Below, piece after piece: positions 17,940 to 27,156 of a stretch of 64,000 nt of DNA. Within the stretch, counting starts at the first letter, position 1, and the number at the start of each line of letters is the position of its first letter. Below the pieces are notes generated by a model that saw only the letters and a list, made by a program, of their open reading frames with translations, was not told the DNA's origin and searched no databases. A program made the translations under genes and the position numbers. Source of the DNA: Pseudomonas sp. RIT-PI-q (GTDB lineage: Bacteria > Pseudomonadota > Gammaproteobacteria > Pseudomonadales > Pseudomonadaceae); NCBI RefSeq assembly GCF_001297125.1, contig NZ_LHPC01000039.1:186001-250000 (forward strand), given 5' to 3'.

Positions 17940-19115
17940 ATGCCATCCGTTATTTCCACCGACGTTCTGATTGTCGGCGCTGGTGTCGCCGGCCTCTGGC
18001 TGAATGCGCGTCTGCGCCGCCAAGGGTTTTCGACCGTGCTGGTGGAAAGCGCCAGCCTCGGCGGCGGGCAAAGTGTGAAGTCCCAGGGCATCATCCATGG
18101 CGGCGCCAAGTACGCGTTGCATGGCGCCCTGACCGGCGCCTCGGAAGCCATCGCCGACATGCCGCGTCGCTGGCGTGAAGCCCTGGCCGGCGACGGCGAG
18201 CTGGACCTGTCCGGTGTACGCCTGCTGTCCGAAGCCCATTACCTCTGGTCCCCCGGCACGATCGCCGGCAACCTCACCAGTTTCTTCGCCAGCAAAGCGG
18301 TGCGCGGCCGCGTCGATCAGGTCAAGGGCGATCAGTTGCCGCCCGCCCTGCAAGACAAACGCTTCAAGGGCAAGGTTTACCGATTGGCGGAATTGGTGAT
18401 CGACGTGCCGAGCCTGGTCCAGCGCCTGGCCGAACTGGCCGGTGATGGTTTGCTCGCCGGGCAGCAGATCGAACCGTTGCTGGAGGGTGGAAAACTCGTC
18501 GGCTTGAAAGTTGACGAGCGCGAGATCCGCGCCCAGCGCATCGTCCTCAGCGCCGGTGCCGGTACGGCGGCGTTGCTTGAAACGCTGGGGCTGAGCAAAC
18601 CGGCCATGCAACGCCGTCCGTTGCACATGATCATCGCCAAAGGCCCGGGCCTTAAACCGCTGTATGCGCATTGCCTGGGCGGCGGCACCAAACCGCGCAT
18701 GACCGTGACCACCCATCCGGCCGCCGATGGCCAGTGGGTCTGGTACTTGGGCGGCGATATTGCCGAAGCCGAAGGCGTCGCCCGAAACCCCGCCGAGCAA
18801 ATCGCCACGGCGCAGAAAGAACTCGGCCAGTTACTGCCATGGATCGACCTGAGCACCGCGCAATGGGCGACCCTTCGCGTGGATCGTGCCGAGCCGCTGC
18901 AATCGGGCCTGACTCGTCCCGACAACGCGTTCCTCGCCGAAGAAGGCCGCTTGCTGGTGGGTTGGCCAACCAAACTGGCGCTGGCGCCGGACTTCGCCGA
19001 TCGTGTGATCGCCTCCCTGCAACGCGACGGCATCCAGCCAAGTCATCCTGCCCCGTTGCCCGAATTGCCAAAACCGCCGATGGGCGTTCCTGCCTGGGAG
19101 CAACTGTTGCCATGA
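17940..19115 (+). CDS. FAD-dependent oxidoreductase (DAO family)
   Basis: A 391-residue flavoprotein with an N-terminal Rossmann dinucleotide-binding motif (VLIVGAGVAGLWLNARLRRQG, GxGxxG) and a DAO-type substrate domain; the conserved QGIIHGGAKYAL is near residues 47-58. A second nucleotide contact region is IVLSAGAGTAALLE. The substrate is not known. Its last four bases overlap the start of an aldo/keto reductase gene (ATGA), so the two are an operon and may act in the same pathway, as for PA4991-PA4992 in P. aeruginosa. Confidence 0.88.
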   Translation: MPSVISTDVLIVGAGVAGLWLNARLRRQGFSTVLVESASLGGGQSVKSQGIIHGGAKYALHGALTGASEAIADMPRRWREALAGDGELDLSGVRLLSEAHYLWSPGTIAGNLTSFFASKAVRGRVDQVKGDQLPPALQDKRFKGKVYRLAELVIDVPSLVQRLAELAGDGLLAGQQIEPLLEGGKLVGLKVDEREIRAQRIVLSAGAGTAALLETLGLSKPAMQRRPLHMIIAKGPGLKPLYAHCLGGGTKPRMTVTTHPAADGQWVWYLGGDIAEAEGVARNPAEQIATAQKELGQLLPWIDLSTAQWATLRVDRAEPLQSGLTRPDNAFLAEEGRLLVGWPTKLALAPDFADRVIASLQRDGIQPSHPAPLPELPKPPMGVPAWEQLLP

Positions 19116-19924
19116 GCCAACCGACCCTGCACGACCTGCATCGCCCCTTGGGCAGCACCGGCCTGCTGGTTTCGCCCCTGGGCCTGGGCACGGTGAAACT
19201 GGGCCGCGATCAAGGGGTGAAGTACCCCAGTGGCTTCCAGATCCCCGACGATGACGAAGCACGCATGCTGCTCAACCTCGCGCGCAACATGGGCATCACC
19301 CTGATCGACACCGCCCCGGCTTATGGTCGTAGCGAAGAGCGTCTTGGCCCGTTGTTGCGTGGCCAGCGTCAGGACTGGGTGATCGTCAGCAAGGTCGGCG
19401 AAGAGTTTGCCGACGGTCAGTCGAGCCACGATTTCAGCGCCGCGCACACCCGGCTTTCGGTGGAACGCAGCCTGCAACGCCTGGAAACGGATTTTATCGA
19501 TCTGGTGCTGGTGCATTCCGACGGCAACGATCTGGCGATTCTCAATGACAGCGAAGTTTATGCGACGCTCGCCGAACTGAAGCGCGAAGGCAAGATCCGC
19601 GGCTACGGCTTTTCCGGTAAAACCGTCGAAGGCGGTTTGAAGGCTCTGGAACAAGGCGATTGCGCAATGGTCACCTACAATCTGAACGAACAGAACGAGA
19701 AGCCCGTCATTGACTATGCTGCTGCTCACGGCAAAGCCATTCTGGTCAAAAAAGCCCTCGCCAGTGGTCACGTGTGCCTGAGCCCAGGTGTCGATCCGGT
19801 GCGCGCCAGCTTTGAGTTGTTGTTTGAACATCCGGGCGTTGCCAGTGCTATTGTCGGGACCATTAATCCGCTGCACCTCGCCCACAACGTCGCGACCGTT
19901 GCCCAGGTCCTACGTAGAAACTGA
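19112..19924 (+). CDS. aldo/keto reductase
   Basis: A 270-residue NADPH-dependent aldo/keto reductase with a TIM-barrel fold. The catalytic tetrad region is visible as IDTAPAYGRSEERLG (Asp and Tyr), VIVSKVG (Lys) and LVLVHSDGND (His). The C-terminal segment GVASAIVGTINPLHLAHNV binds the NADPH phosphate in this family. The start is the ATG overlapping the FAD gene stop; the longer open frame upstream is a shadow of that gene. The substrate is unknown. Confidence 0.9.
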   Translation: MSQPTLHDLHRPLGSTGLLVSPLGLGTVKLGRDQGVKYPSGFQIPDDDEARMLLNLARNMGITLIDTAPAYGRSEERLGPLLRGQRQDWVIVSKVGEEFADGQSSHDFSAAHTRLSVERSLQRLETDFIDLVLVHSDGNDLAILNDSEVYATLAELKREGKIRGYGFSGKTVEGGLKALEQGDCAMVTYNLNEQNEKPVIDYAAAHGKAILVKKALASGHVCLSPGVDPVRASFELLFEHPGVASAIVGTINPLHLAHNVATVAQVLRRN

Positions 19925-19956
19925 TGCCGCCCACGCGGCCTTAAGCAGGAGCCGAC

Positions 19957-20925
19957 ATGCCGCGTACGCTCATAAGAAAGAACCCGAGCAACTTCAAGAC
20001 CCTGCCGTTGTACGTCGAAGCGACTCCCGAAGGCTTGAGTTATCAGAGCGTCGGTATGCCGCTGAATTTTTCCCAGACCTTGCAACGTCGCCGCCCGGTA
20101 ACGGTGGCCGACACCGAGCGTTTTGCTTTGGAACTGGCCAACCTCGGGGTTTCGGTGCGCCTGACCCTGCACTGGCAGAATCGCGATTACTGGGTGTTGG
20201 TGCGTCAGCGGCGGCAGGACCGTGGCGATGTGGTGCTCAAGCTGATTTCCGGCTACGTCCCGGCCCATGAGCTGAACCTGCCACTGCACACGGCAATCCA
20301 GGAGATTGCCGAAGAGTGCCTGCTGGAAACGCCGGAAGGCTGGTTAGGCGGGCGTTTCAACGACACCTGGCTGCCGGCGCCCTACTCGTCCGCTTTGCAT
20401 TACCGTGAGGCGCTGCCCTTTCGCCTGACGCCGTTGTCCGGTTCGGCGCGGCCAGTGCGTTGCGCCAAGATGCAGTTGATCGAACGTCCTCGCGCCTATG
20501 TGCACTTACCCACTGCGTCGTTACAACTGATTTATGACTTGCGCCTGGATGTGCCCAAGGAAGCTAAATCCCTGAGTCTGTTTCATGTCGACGAGCGACT
20601 GGAAGGCGATCAATTGGTGGCCCGGCTCGATCGCAAACGCCCCGATTTGTACCTGATGCCGTTGCACGACGGCCAGCCGATGGCCGAGCTGTATACCTTG
20701 AAGAAGGATCAGCTGTACCCGGCGAGCACTCGCGGGTTGTACCTGGCGGAAAGCTTTGCCCGGCAGGAAGGCTGGCTGGTACGCGATGAACGGATTCGTT
20801 GGAAGGATTGGGTGCGACAGCAGGGTTTGAGCCCACCGGGGAAGGATTCGGGCCTGGCCCGGCTACGCGGGAAAGCCAAGCAACTGCTGAAGAAAATCGT
20901 GCCGCGCAAGAAAGTCAGCTCGTAA
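19957..20925 (+). CDS. conserved Pseudomonas protein with Nudix-like segment
   Basis: A 322-residue soluble protein that I recognise only as a conserved pseudomonad hypothetical (PA4993 position). Some databases label such proteins 'metal ABC transporter ATPase', but there is no Walker A motif or ABC signature. Residues 95-125 read KLISGYVPAHELNLPLH then TAIQEIAEECLL; the AIQEIAEE part resembles the REUxEE core of a Nudix box, with G99 and E105 placed roughly as expected but two residues too far away. The C-terminus is basic. The gene starts 32 bases after the aldo/keto reductase, so it is probably in the same operon. Confidence 0.8.
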   Translation: MPRTLIRKNPSNFKTLPLYVEATPEGLSYQSVGMPLNFSQTLQRRRPVTVADTERFALELANLGVSVRLTLHWQNRDYWVLVRQRRQDRGDVVLKLISGYVPAHELNLPLHTAIQEIAEECLLETPEGWLGGRFNDTWLPAPYSSALHYREALPFRLTPLSGSARPVRCAKMQLIERPRAYVHLPTASLQLIYDLRLDVPKEAKSLSLFHVDERLEGDQLVARLDRKRPDLYLMPLHDGQPMAELYTLKKDQLYPASTRGLYLAESFARQEGWLVRDERIRWKDWVRQQGLSPPGKDSGLARLRGKAKQLLKKIVPRKKVSS

Positions 20926-20929
20926 AAGC

Positions 20930-21021
20930 AAAAGATCGCAGCCTCGTTTCACTCGACAGCTCCTCCATTGAAATACGATTCCCTGTAGGAGCTGTCGAGT
21001 GAAACGCGGCTGCGATCTTTT
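20930..21021. terminator. long inverted repeat / bidirectional terminator between convergent genes
   Basis: Arms of about 35 bases (AAAAGATCGCAGCC...GACAGCTCCT at 20930-20964 and its near-complement at 20987-21021) lie between the conserved-protein gene and hldE, which converge here. On each strand the hairpin ends in a T-rich tract (GATCTTTT), so it fits a terminator for both genes. The sequence differs from the GGCTTGCC-core REPs elsewhere in the window and belongs to another repeat family. Confidence 0.75.
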
Positions 21022-21027
21022 ATGACG

Positions 21028-22452
21028 TCACTCGGACTGGCGGATCTGCTCGACAATCGCGGGCGTCGCGCTGTTTGCCACCACCCCCAGCACTTTCACG
21101 GTCCCGCCGTAAGCGGTCACGATGTCTGCGCCGACGACTTGCTCGATCCCGTAGTCGCCACCCTTGACCAACACATCCGGCTTGACCGCACTCAGCAGGT
21201 TTTCCGGAGTGCCTTCAGGGAAGCTGATCACCCAGTCGACAGCACCCAGACCCGCCAGTACCGCCATGCGCCGATCGACACTGTTGCTCGGACGACCCGG
21301 CCCTTTCAGGCGGCTCCCCGGCGCATCGTCGTTGACCGCAACGATCAGGCGCTCGCCTTGGGCCCGCGCCTGTTCGAGGTACGTCACATGACCGGCGTGC
21401 AGGATGTCGAAGCAGCCGTTGGTGAATACAATTTTCTCTTTGTGAGCACGGGCATCGTCGACCGCCAGCAACAGCTGCTCAAGACCCAGCACACCGCGCT
21501 CGGAACCTTCTTCACGCTGGATGGCGCGACGCAGTTCCGGCGCGCTGATGGCCGCCGTACCGAGTTTGCCGACCACGATGCCCGCCGCCAGGTTGGCCAG
21601 GGCCACCGCGTGGGGCAGTTCTTCACCCGCGGCAATCGCTGCCGCCAGGGTGGAAATCACCGTGTCGCCGGCACCGGTCACGTCGAACACTTCACGGGCA
21701 CGGGCCGGCAAGTGCAGCGCCGGATGATCCGGGCGCAGCAAGGTCATGCCGTGTTCGCCACGGGTCACCAGCAACGCGCCGAGGTCGAGGTCGTGCATCA
21801 ACTTCGCGCCTTTGCTCACCAGCTCGTGCTCATCCGCGCAACCGCCGACGATGGTTTCGAATTCGCTGAGGTTCGGCGTGATCACGCTCGCACCGCGGTA
21901 GATCGAGAAATCCTTGCCCTTGGGGTCGGCCAGCACCGGAATGCCACGGGCGCGGGCGGCCTGGATCAGCACCTGATGGTTTTTCAGCGCGCCTTTGCCA
22001 TAGTCGGACAGGACCAGCACCTTGATGCCTTCGAGCAATTCGTCGACCTGCTCGCCCAGCGCCAGGGCGTCGGTGGCGAACGGTTCTTCGAAGTCGATAC
22101 GCAGCAGTTGCTGGTGACGGCTCATGACCCGCAGCTTGACGATGGTCGGCTGGTGCGCGATGCGCTGGAACAACGCCCGTACGCCAGCGCCCTTGAGGCT
22201 ATTGACCAGGCTGTCGGCAGCTTCATCGTCGCCGGTAACGCCGACCAGCGAGGCCGGGGCACCGAGGGCGGCAATGTTCAACGCAACGTTGGCGGCACCG
22301 CCCGGGCGGTCCTCGATTTGCTCGACCTTGACTACCGGCACCGGCGCCTCAGGGGAAATCCGTGAGGTCCCACCATGCCAATAACGGTCGAGCATGACAT
22401 CGCCGACCACCAAGACAGGGGCTTGATCGAATCGCGGCATGGACAACTTCAT
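21028..22452 (-). CDS. hldE: bifunctional heptose-7-phosphate kinase / heptose-1-phosphate adenylyltransferase
   Basis: HldE carries out two steps in making ADP-heptose for the LPS inner core. The N-terminal PfkB/ribokinase domain (about 1-320) phosphorylates heptose 7-phosphate; motifs include GGAANVALNIAALGA and the catalytic DVTGAGDTVISTLA. The C-terminal nucleotidyltransferase domain (about 340-474) has FTNGCFDILHAGHVTYL with the HxGH signature. The 474-residue length fits E. coli HldE. The start MKLSMPRFDQAP was chosen. In PAO1 this gene (PA4996) is beside msbA; here cysC and a sulfotransferase gene lie between. Confidence 0.96.
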   Translation of the reverse strand: MKLSMPRFDQAPVLVVGDVMLDRYWHGGTSRISPEAPVPVVKVEQIEDRPGGAANVALNIAALGAPASLVGVTGDDEAADSLVNSLKGAGVRALFQRIAHQPTIVKLRVMSRHQQLLRIDFEEPFATDALALGEQVDELLEGIKVLVLSDYGKGALKNHQVLIQAARARGIPVLADPKGKDFSIYRGASVITPNLSEFETIVGGCADEHELVSKGAKLMHDLDLGALLVTRGEHGMTLLRPDHPALHLPARAREVFDVTGAGDTVISTLAAAIAAGEELPHAVALANLAAGIVVGKLGTAAISAPELRRAIQREEGSERGVLGLEQLLLAVDDARAHKEKIVFTNGCFDILHAGHVTYLEQARAQGERLIVAVNDDAPGSRLKGPGRPSNSVDRRMAVLAGLGAVDWVISFPEGTPENLLSAVKPDVLVKGGDYGIEQVVGADIVTAYGGTVKVLGVVANSATPAIVEQIRQSE

Positions 22453-22554
22453 GGAGCAACCCACATACAAAATGAACAGGGGCGCGATATTAACACAGGG
22501 TTGGCGTGGGCTTGTGCGACAGCTGCATTGGGATGATTCAACAGGTTTTTTTGC

Positions 22555-23160
22555 TCATTTTTTGATCAGCAATCCCGATAATCGACGGCAGGCCTCCACC
22601 ATCTCCAGCGCCTGCGTGTCAATTTCACATTCCGCACCCAACGGCGCCTCATAGGGACTGTCGATGCCGGTGAAATCCTTGATCCGTCCGTCCCGGGCCG
22701 CCTGGTACAAGCCCTTGGGGTCGCGTTGCGCGCACACGGCGAACGGCGTGCTCACATACACCTCGATGAAATCGCCCTCGGCGAACAACCGACGCGCCGC
22801 CTCACGCTCCGCGCGAAACGGTGAGATCGCTGCAACGATCACAATCAGACCCGCATCGACCATCAGACGCGCCACCTCGGCCATGCGCCGGATGTTCTCC
22901 CGGCGACATTCTGCGCCCATCCCCAGATCACGGCATAAGCCCGCGCGTAGATTGTCGCCATCGAGGACGAACGTGTGCAGCCCGAGTTGATGGAGTTGCA
23001 ACTCAAGGGCGTTGGCCAGTGTCGACTTGCCCGCCCCTGATAATCCGGTCATCCAGAGGCAACGTGGCCGCTGCGATTTGAGTGCGGCCCGGTCGCTGCT
23101 CGACAGCGATAACTGATAAGGCCTGATCCGCGAGACTGGCATCGACAGCGCTTCATTCAT
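22555..23160 (-). CDS. cysC: adenylylsulfate (APS) kinase
   Basis: A 201-residue APS kinase that makes PAPS, the sulfate donor for sulfotransferases. The P-loop is WMTGLSGAGKST; LDGDNLRAGLCRDLGMG binds APS; the lid region ENIRRMAEV and the DFTGIDSPYEAP near the C-terminus are also typical. Start at MNEALSMPVSRIRP, overlapping the sulfotransferase stop by 8 bases, so the two are translationally coupled. That pairing, and the position among LPS genes rather than beside cysDN, suggests PAPS supply for glycan sulfation instead of cysteine synthesis. Confidence 0.92.
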   Translation of the reverse strand: MNEALSMPVSRIRPYQLSLSSSDRAALKSQRPRCLWMTGLSGAGKSTLANALELQLHQLGLHTFVLDGDNLRAGLCRDLGMGAECRRENIRRMAEVARLMVDAGLIVIVAAISPFRAEREAARRLFAEGDFIEVYVSTPFAVCAQRDPKGLYQAARDGRIKDFTGIDSPYEAPLGAECEIDTQALEMVEACRRLSGLLIKK

Positions 23161-23857
23161 AACCCAGCATCTCGTAATCGCGCTCATACACCCGCCGCAC
23201 CAGCCGGCGGGTACGCGTGGAACAGAAATCACGGACAGGCATCGGGCTCCTCTGCTGTGTGCTGTTGACGTGGGGCAGTTGCACTGCGTGCCCCAACTGC
23301 TCGCAAACAAAACGGAAATCCCTCTCCAGGTGTTCCTGATAGCCGATGAAGTCGAGTGCCAGGTGCCCGAGGGAGTCAGTGAGAAAATCCGTTTGCGCGG
23401 CGAAATGCAGTTGCCGGTGGATCGTTTCAGGGTGCAGCCAGCGACTAACGAAATCGTCGAAGTCGCGGTACTGGCTGACCAGTTTCTGCGCAGCCTGATC
23501 GCGCTGGCTCAATTCGTTGCCCCGTAGAAAGGCGTAGGCCGAGTACGCCCTTTCCAGAGGATCGCGGACAAAAGCGAACTTGAAACTGCCAGCAAACTGC
23601 TTGGGAAATTGCTGCTCGTACCAATACAACGGCACGTGCCCCGGCGTCCAGCCATCGAACAGCGCTGCACACACACTGCTGCCGGCGCATTTGGGAACGT
23701 GGATGAACAGACAGGAACGCTGCGCGAAGGCTTGAGGAAAACGCAGGTTGGCCGACATCGACTTGTTTACTACCTGACGGTCCACGACCGACAGCCGCCC
23801 CAGCAAGAATTGCCGTTGCGACTTGGGCAACAGCTTCCAGAGATAACGTTGCAACAT
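23153..23857 (-). CDS. PAPS-dependent sulfotransferase (Sulfotransfer_2-like)
   Basis: A 234-residue protein with both PAPS-binding signatures: the 5'-phosphosulfate loop LFIHVPKCAGSSV (about residues 50-62) and the 3'-phosphate strand AFVRDPLERAYSAYAF (about 97-112). This is the pattern of carbohydrate sulfotransferases that transfer sulfate from PAPS to a sugar hydroxyl. There is no signal peptide, so it should act in the cytoplasm on a lipid-linked or core glycan intermediate. It is coupled to the downstream APS kinase gene, and together they interrupt the hldE-msbA neighbourhood. The acceptor is unknown. Confidence 0.88.
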   Translation of the reverse strand: MLQRYLWKLLPKSQRQFLLGRLSVVDRQVVNKSMSANLRFPQAFAQRSCLFIHVPKCAGSSVCAALFDGWTPGHVPLYWYEQQFPKQFAGSFKFAFVRDPLERAYSAYAFLRGNELSQRDQAAQKLVSQYRDFDDFVSRWLHPETIHRQLHFAAQTDFLTDSLGHLALDFIGYQEHLERDFRFVCEQLGHAVQLPHVNSTQQRSPMPVRDFCSTRTRRLVRRVYERDYEMLGYE

Positions 23858-24011
23858 TGAATTACCCGCGCGAAGGGGATCGCCCCCTCGATTGAAGTCA
23901 AAGATTCGTTCAGGAACCTTAACAAGCGCGGTGCAGAGTTTTATTCAGGTTTGGTCAAGACAGGTAAGTATCTGGATACAAAACACCGGACGCATTGCAC
24001 GCCGGATGTGC

Positions 24012-24038
24012 GAGAGGGCGAGCCAGGCTCACCCTCTC
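24012..24038 (-). terminator. hairpin after msbA
   Basis: GAGAGGGCGAGCC (24012-24024) and GGCTCACCCTCTC (24026-24038) pair over 13 positions with one mismatch, 10 bases beyond the msbA stop. No T-run follows on the minus strand, so it may be a 3'-end hairpin rather than a strong intrinsic terminator. Confidence 0.45.
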
Positions 24039-24047
24039 TCAGCAGTG

Positions 24048-25856
24048 TCAGGCGATACCGGCGGTGACCGGTTCGTCCAGGCCCATCGCATGCAGTCGCG
24101 AGTAGTAGCCGTTTTGCGCCAACAGTTGAGCGTGGGTGCCACGCTCGACGATTTCGCCATGGTCCATGACCAGGATCAGGTCAGCCTTCTCGATGGTCGA
24201 TAGACGGTGGGCAATCACCAAGGTCGTGCGCCCTTTCATCACCTGATCCAGCGCAGCCTGGATATGCCGCTCGGATTCGGTATCGAGCGCCGAGGTTGCC
24301 TCGTCGAGAATCAGCAACGGTGCATTCTTCAACAAGGCCCGGGCAATCGCCAGGCGCTGACGCTGGCCACCGGAGAGCAGCACGCCGTTTTCGCCGACCT
24401 GGGTGTCCAGGCCTTCAGGCATTTCCGAGATGAAGTCCATCGCATAAGCATCAGTGGCGGCTTTTTCGATGTCGGCACGGGGGGCACCGGCAAGGTCACC
24501 GTAAGCGATGTTGTTGGCAATGGTGTCGTTGAACAGCGTCACGTGCTGCGTCACCTGCGCCACATGCCGACGCAGATTGCGCAGACGATACTCTTCGATT
24601 TCCACGTCATCGAGCATGATTTCGCCGATATCGTGGTGGTAGAAGCGTGGGATCAGGCTGGCCAGCGTCGACTTGCCGCTGCCGGAGCGACCGACCAGGG
24701 CAATCATCTGCCCCGGCGCTGCGGTGAAGCTGATGTTCTTCAGCACTTCACGCTCGGTCCCCGGGTACGTGAAGCTCAAGTTGCGCACTTCAAGGTGGCC
24801 GTTGACACGGTCGCGTTCGACGGTGCCGTTGTCCACTTCAGGCTCGACGTCCAATTGCTCGAAAATGCTTTCGGCACCGGCCACGCCTTTCTGGATGGTC
24901 GAACTGACTTCCGACAACTGTCGAATCGGCTTGGGCAGCAGGCCCGCAGCGGTGATGTAGGCCACCAGATCACCGGCGGTCGCGTCGCCGCGCAAGAACA
25001 GCACCAGGAACATCAGCACGGCCATGGCGGTGTAGATCACCAGTTGCAGCATCGGCGTGTAGACCGCGCCGGTCTTGGTCATGCGCAATTGCTTGTCGGT
25101 GTTGCCCTGGCTGGCGGCGGCAAAGCGCTGCTCTTCATAGCTCTCGCCACCGAAACTGCGCACCACGCGATAGCCCTGGATGGTCTCGGAGGCCACGTGA
25201 GTCACGTCACCCATCGCCACCTGGATCTTCTTGCTCTGCTTGCGGAATTTCTTGCTGGTATTACCGACCATGAAGGCGATCAGCGGCAGGATCGCCAGCA
25301 TCACGATCGTCAGCTTCCAGTTCATCCACAGCAGATAGGCAAAGAGGAACACCACGGTCAGACCTTCACGAATGACCACTTTGATGGCGTCCGTGGCCGC
25401 ACCGGTGACCATGGTCACGTTGAAGGTGATGCGCGAAATCAGGTGCCCGGAGTTATGGGTATCGAAATAACGGTTGGGCAATACCAGCAACTTGTTGAAC
25501 AGCTCGACGCGCAGGTCATGCACGAGCCCCAACGAAACTTTAGCCAGGTAGTAGTTACCCAGGAAAGAACCCAGGCCTTGCCACGCCGCGATCAGGATGA
25601 TCAGCAACGGCACGGCCATCAGCAACTGCAAGTCTTTCAGATAAGGAACATTGGGGAAGAGCACCGCTTCAGGGTTGCTCAGGCCATCGACGAAATATTT
25701 GAGAATCCCGGCCAGCATCGGCTGAGTAGACGCAAAGATCACGAAGCCCACAATACTCAGCAGGAATAGACCGACATAGGGTTTTACATAACCCAACAGC
25801 CGAAGATAAATTTTCAGGCTGGAATCCTGTCCCGCTTTGGGCGGTGCGTCACTCAT
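24048..25856 (-). CDS. msbA: lipid A-core ABC exporter MsbA
   Basis: MsbA flips lipid A-core from the inner to the outer leaflet of the cytoplasmic membrane. The 602-residue half-transporter has six transmembrane helices in residues 15-320 and a C-terminal ABC domain with Walker A GRSGSGKST, the signature LSGGQRQRLAIARALL, Walker B LLILDEATSALD and the H-loop VIAHRLSTIE. The ATG at 25856 (MSDAPPKAGQD) was chosen; a GTG four codons upstream is possible. The upstream waaL ends 15 bases before it, so flippase and ligase are in one operon. Confidence 0.95.
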   Translation of the reverse strand: MSDAPPKAGQDSSLKIYLRLLGYVKPYVGLFLLSIVGFVIFASTQPMLAGILKYFVDGLSNPEAVLFPNVPYLKDLQLLMAVPLLIILIAAWQGLGSFLGNYYLAKVSLGLVHDLRVELFNKLLVLPNRYFDTHNSGHLISRITFNVTMVTGAATDAIKVVIREGLTVVFLFAYLLWMNWKLTIVMLAILPLIAFMVGNTSKKFRKQSKKIQVAMGDVTHVASETIQGYRVVRSFGGESYEEQRFAAASQGNTDKQLRMTKTGAVYTPMLQLVIYTAMAVLMFLVLFLRGDATAGDLVAYITAAGLLPKPIRQLSEVSSTIQKGVAGAESIFEQLDVEPEVDNGTVERDRVNGHLEVRNLSFTYPGTEREVLKNISFTAAPGQMIALVGRSGSGKSTLASLIPRFYHHDIGEIMLDDVEIEEYRLRNLRRHVAQVTQHVTLFNDTIANNIAYGDLAGAPRADIEKAATDAYAMDFISEMPEGLDTQVGENGVLLSGGQRQRLAIARALLKNAPLLILDEATSALDTESERHIQAALDQVMKGRTTLVIAHRLSTIEKADLILVMDHGEIVERGTHAQLLAQNGYYSRLHAMGLDEPVTAGIA

Positions 25857-25871
25857 CGTAGAGCTCACTTG

Positions 25872-27044
25872 TTAGGAAGAACGCGAAATTTTATCACAAG
25901 CGCCGGAATTGGCCCGCGCCCATACCAACACACTGGCCAGGCCAATGGGTAACCAACTGATGAACCACTCGGCTCTCGGCGTTCCGGTCAGGCTGGCCGC
26001 ATCGAACTGCATGGCCAGGGATGAAAACAACCATATGCCGATGATGCCCTGGCCATAAATCGTTTCCCGGGCCTTCCAGGCCTCACGCAGGACTGCAAGC
26101 CATGTTGCACACCACAACAACAGCCCAGGCAGACCCAATTCGATGGCCACATGGCTGAAGAGGTTATGGGCGTGATCAAAATAAAGGCCCTCTGTGAACA
26201 CTTTATAGTTGCCGCCAAGACCTAATCCGCGCCATGGGTGTTCGGCGATCATTTGCAGGCTCGCCATCAGGATTTGCGGGCGGTAGGAAACACCGCGCGC
26301 CAACACCAAAGGCTCGAAAAACCAGAAAGCCAGCATCGCCACTGCCAACGCAGAGACGGCAATGATGCGACTGCGACGGTCACGGCACCAGATCGGCATG
26401 GCGACCAACGTGAAAAACAACGCCAACGCCGCACCACGACTCTGGCTAAGCACCACAAACGCACCAATCAACCCCAGCGCGACGGCCCAGACTGCTTGCA
26501 TCCAGCGGTCGCGCGGCACCCAATGAACCAGCCACACGGCTGCCAGCCCAATGACGTACCCCCCCAGAATCGGGTGAGACAACTCGCCCAAACCTTCAAC
26601 GCGCTCGTACCAGGCGTTGCCATTGACCCCGTAGAACTTGACCATCGCAGCCAACGCAGTCAACGCCACCCCTATGCCGCCCCATTGCATGACGCGGATG
26701 ACCCGCTCGGGCCGGGCATTGGCAAAAATCGGGAAGAACAACAAAAACACACCGATGTACAACAAGCGCTTGGCTTCGCGACCCGGGTCTTCGACGTTGG
26801 TCCACGAAAGACTGATCAACGACCAGACCAGCAAACCGAGCATTGGCAGGTAGACCCAGCGCTGCTGACTGCACAGTTCTGCGAGCCTGGCCCGTGCTGG
26901 CCAGGCGAACATCAGGGCTGGCAGCCAGAGCAGTGCGAGCAAACCTTGCTGATAGAGTTTGTTGGAGGGCGCAACGGCGATGGCGAGCAAAAACCACAGC
27001 AGCCCCGTAGTCATCCATACTTGCGCCCAGCGTGTTTCCTGCAT
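25872..27044 (-). CDS. waaL: O-antigen ligase family protein
   Basis: A 390-residue polytopic inner membrane protein with about 11 hydrophobic segments and the Wzy_C/O-antigen ligase domain. The large periplasmic loop carries the conserved RPQILMASLQMIAEHPWRGLG and YFDHAHNLFSHVAIELGLPG, which include the Arg and His residues needed for polymer transfer. WaaL joins undecaprenyl-linked O-antigen to lipid A-core. The start MQETRWAQVW has a strong AAGGAG site 7 bases upstream. The position before msbA equals PA4999 in PAO1; O-polymerase activity cannot be excluded from sequence alone. Confidence 0.88.
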   Translation of the reverse strand: MQETRWAQVWMTTGLLWFLLAIAVAPSNKLYQQGLLALLWLPALMFAWPARARLAELCSQQRWVYLPMLGLLVWSLISLSWTNVEDPGREAKRLLYIGVFLLFFPIFANARPERVIRVMQWGGIGVALTALAAMVKFYGVNGNAWYERVEGLGELSHPILGGYVIGLAAVWLVHWVPRDRWMQAVWAVALGLIGAFVVLSQSRGAALALFFTLVAMPIWCRDRRSRIIAVSALAVAMLAFWFFEPLVLARGVSYRPQILMASLQMIAEHPWRGLGLGGNYKVFTEGLYFDHAHNLFSHVAIELGLPGLLLWCATWLAVLREAWKARETIYGQGIIGIWLFSSLAMQFDAASLTGTPRAEWFISWLPIGLASVLVWARANSGACDKISRSS

Positions 27045-27156
27045 CAATCTGCTCCTTGGTTCGTTCACCCCGCCTAACCCGGCATGGTTAAAACTGAAAC
27101 TTTTCGGCATCATTGCTCGCCACTGTGCCCCCGCTATTCCAACAAGGCTTTCTACG

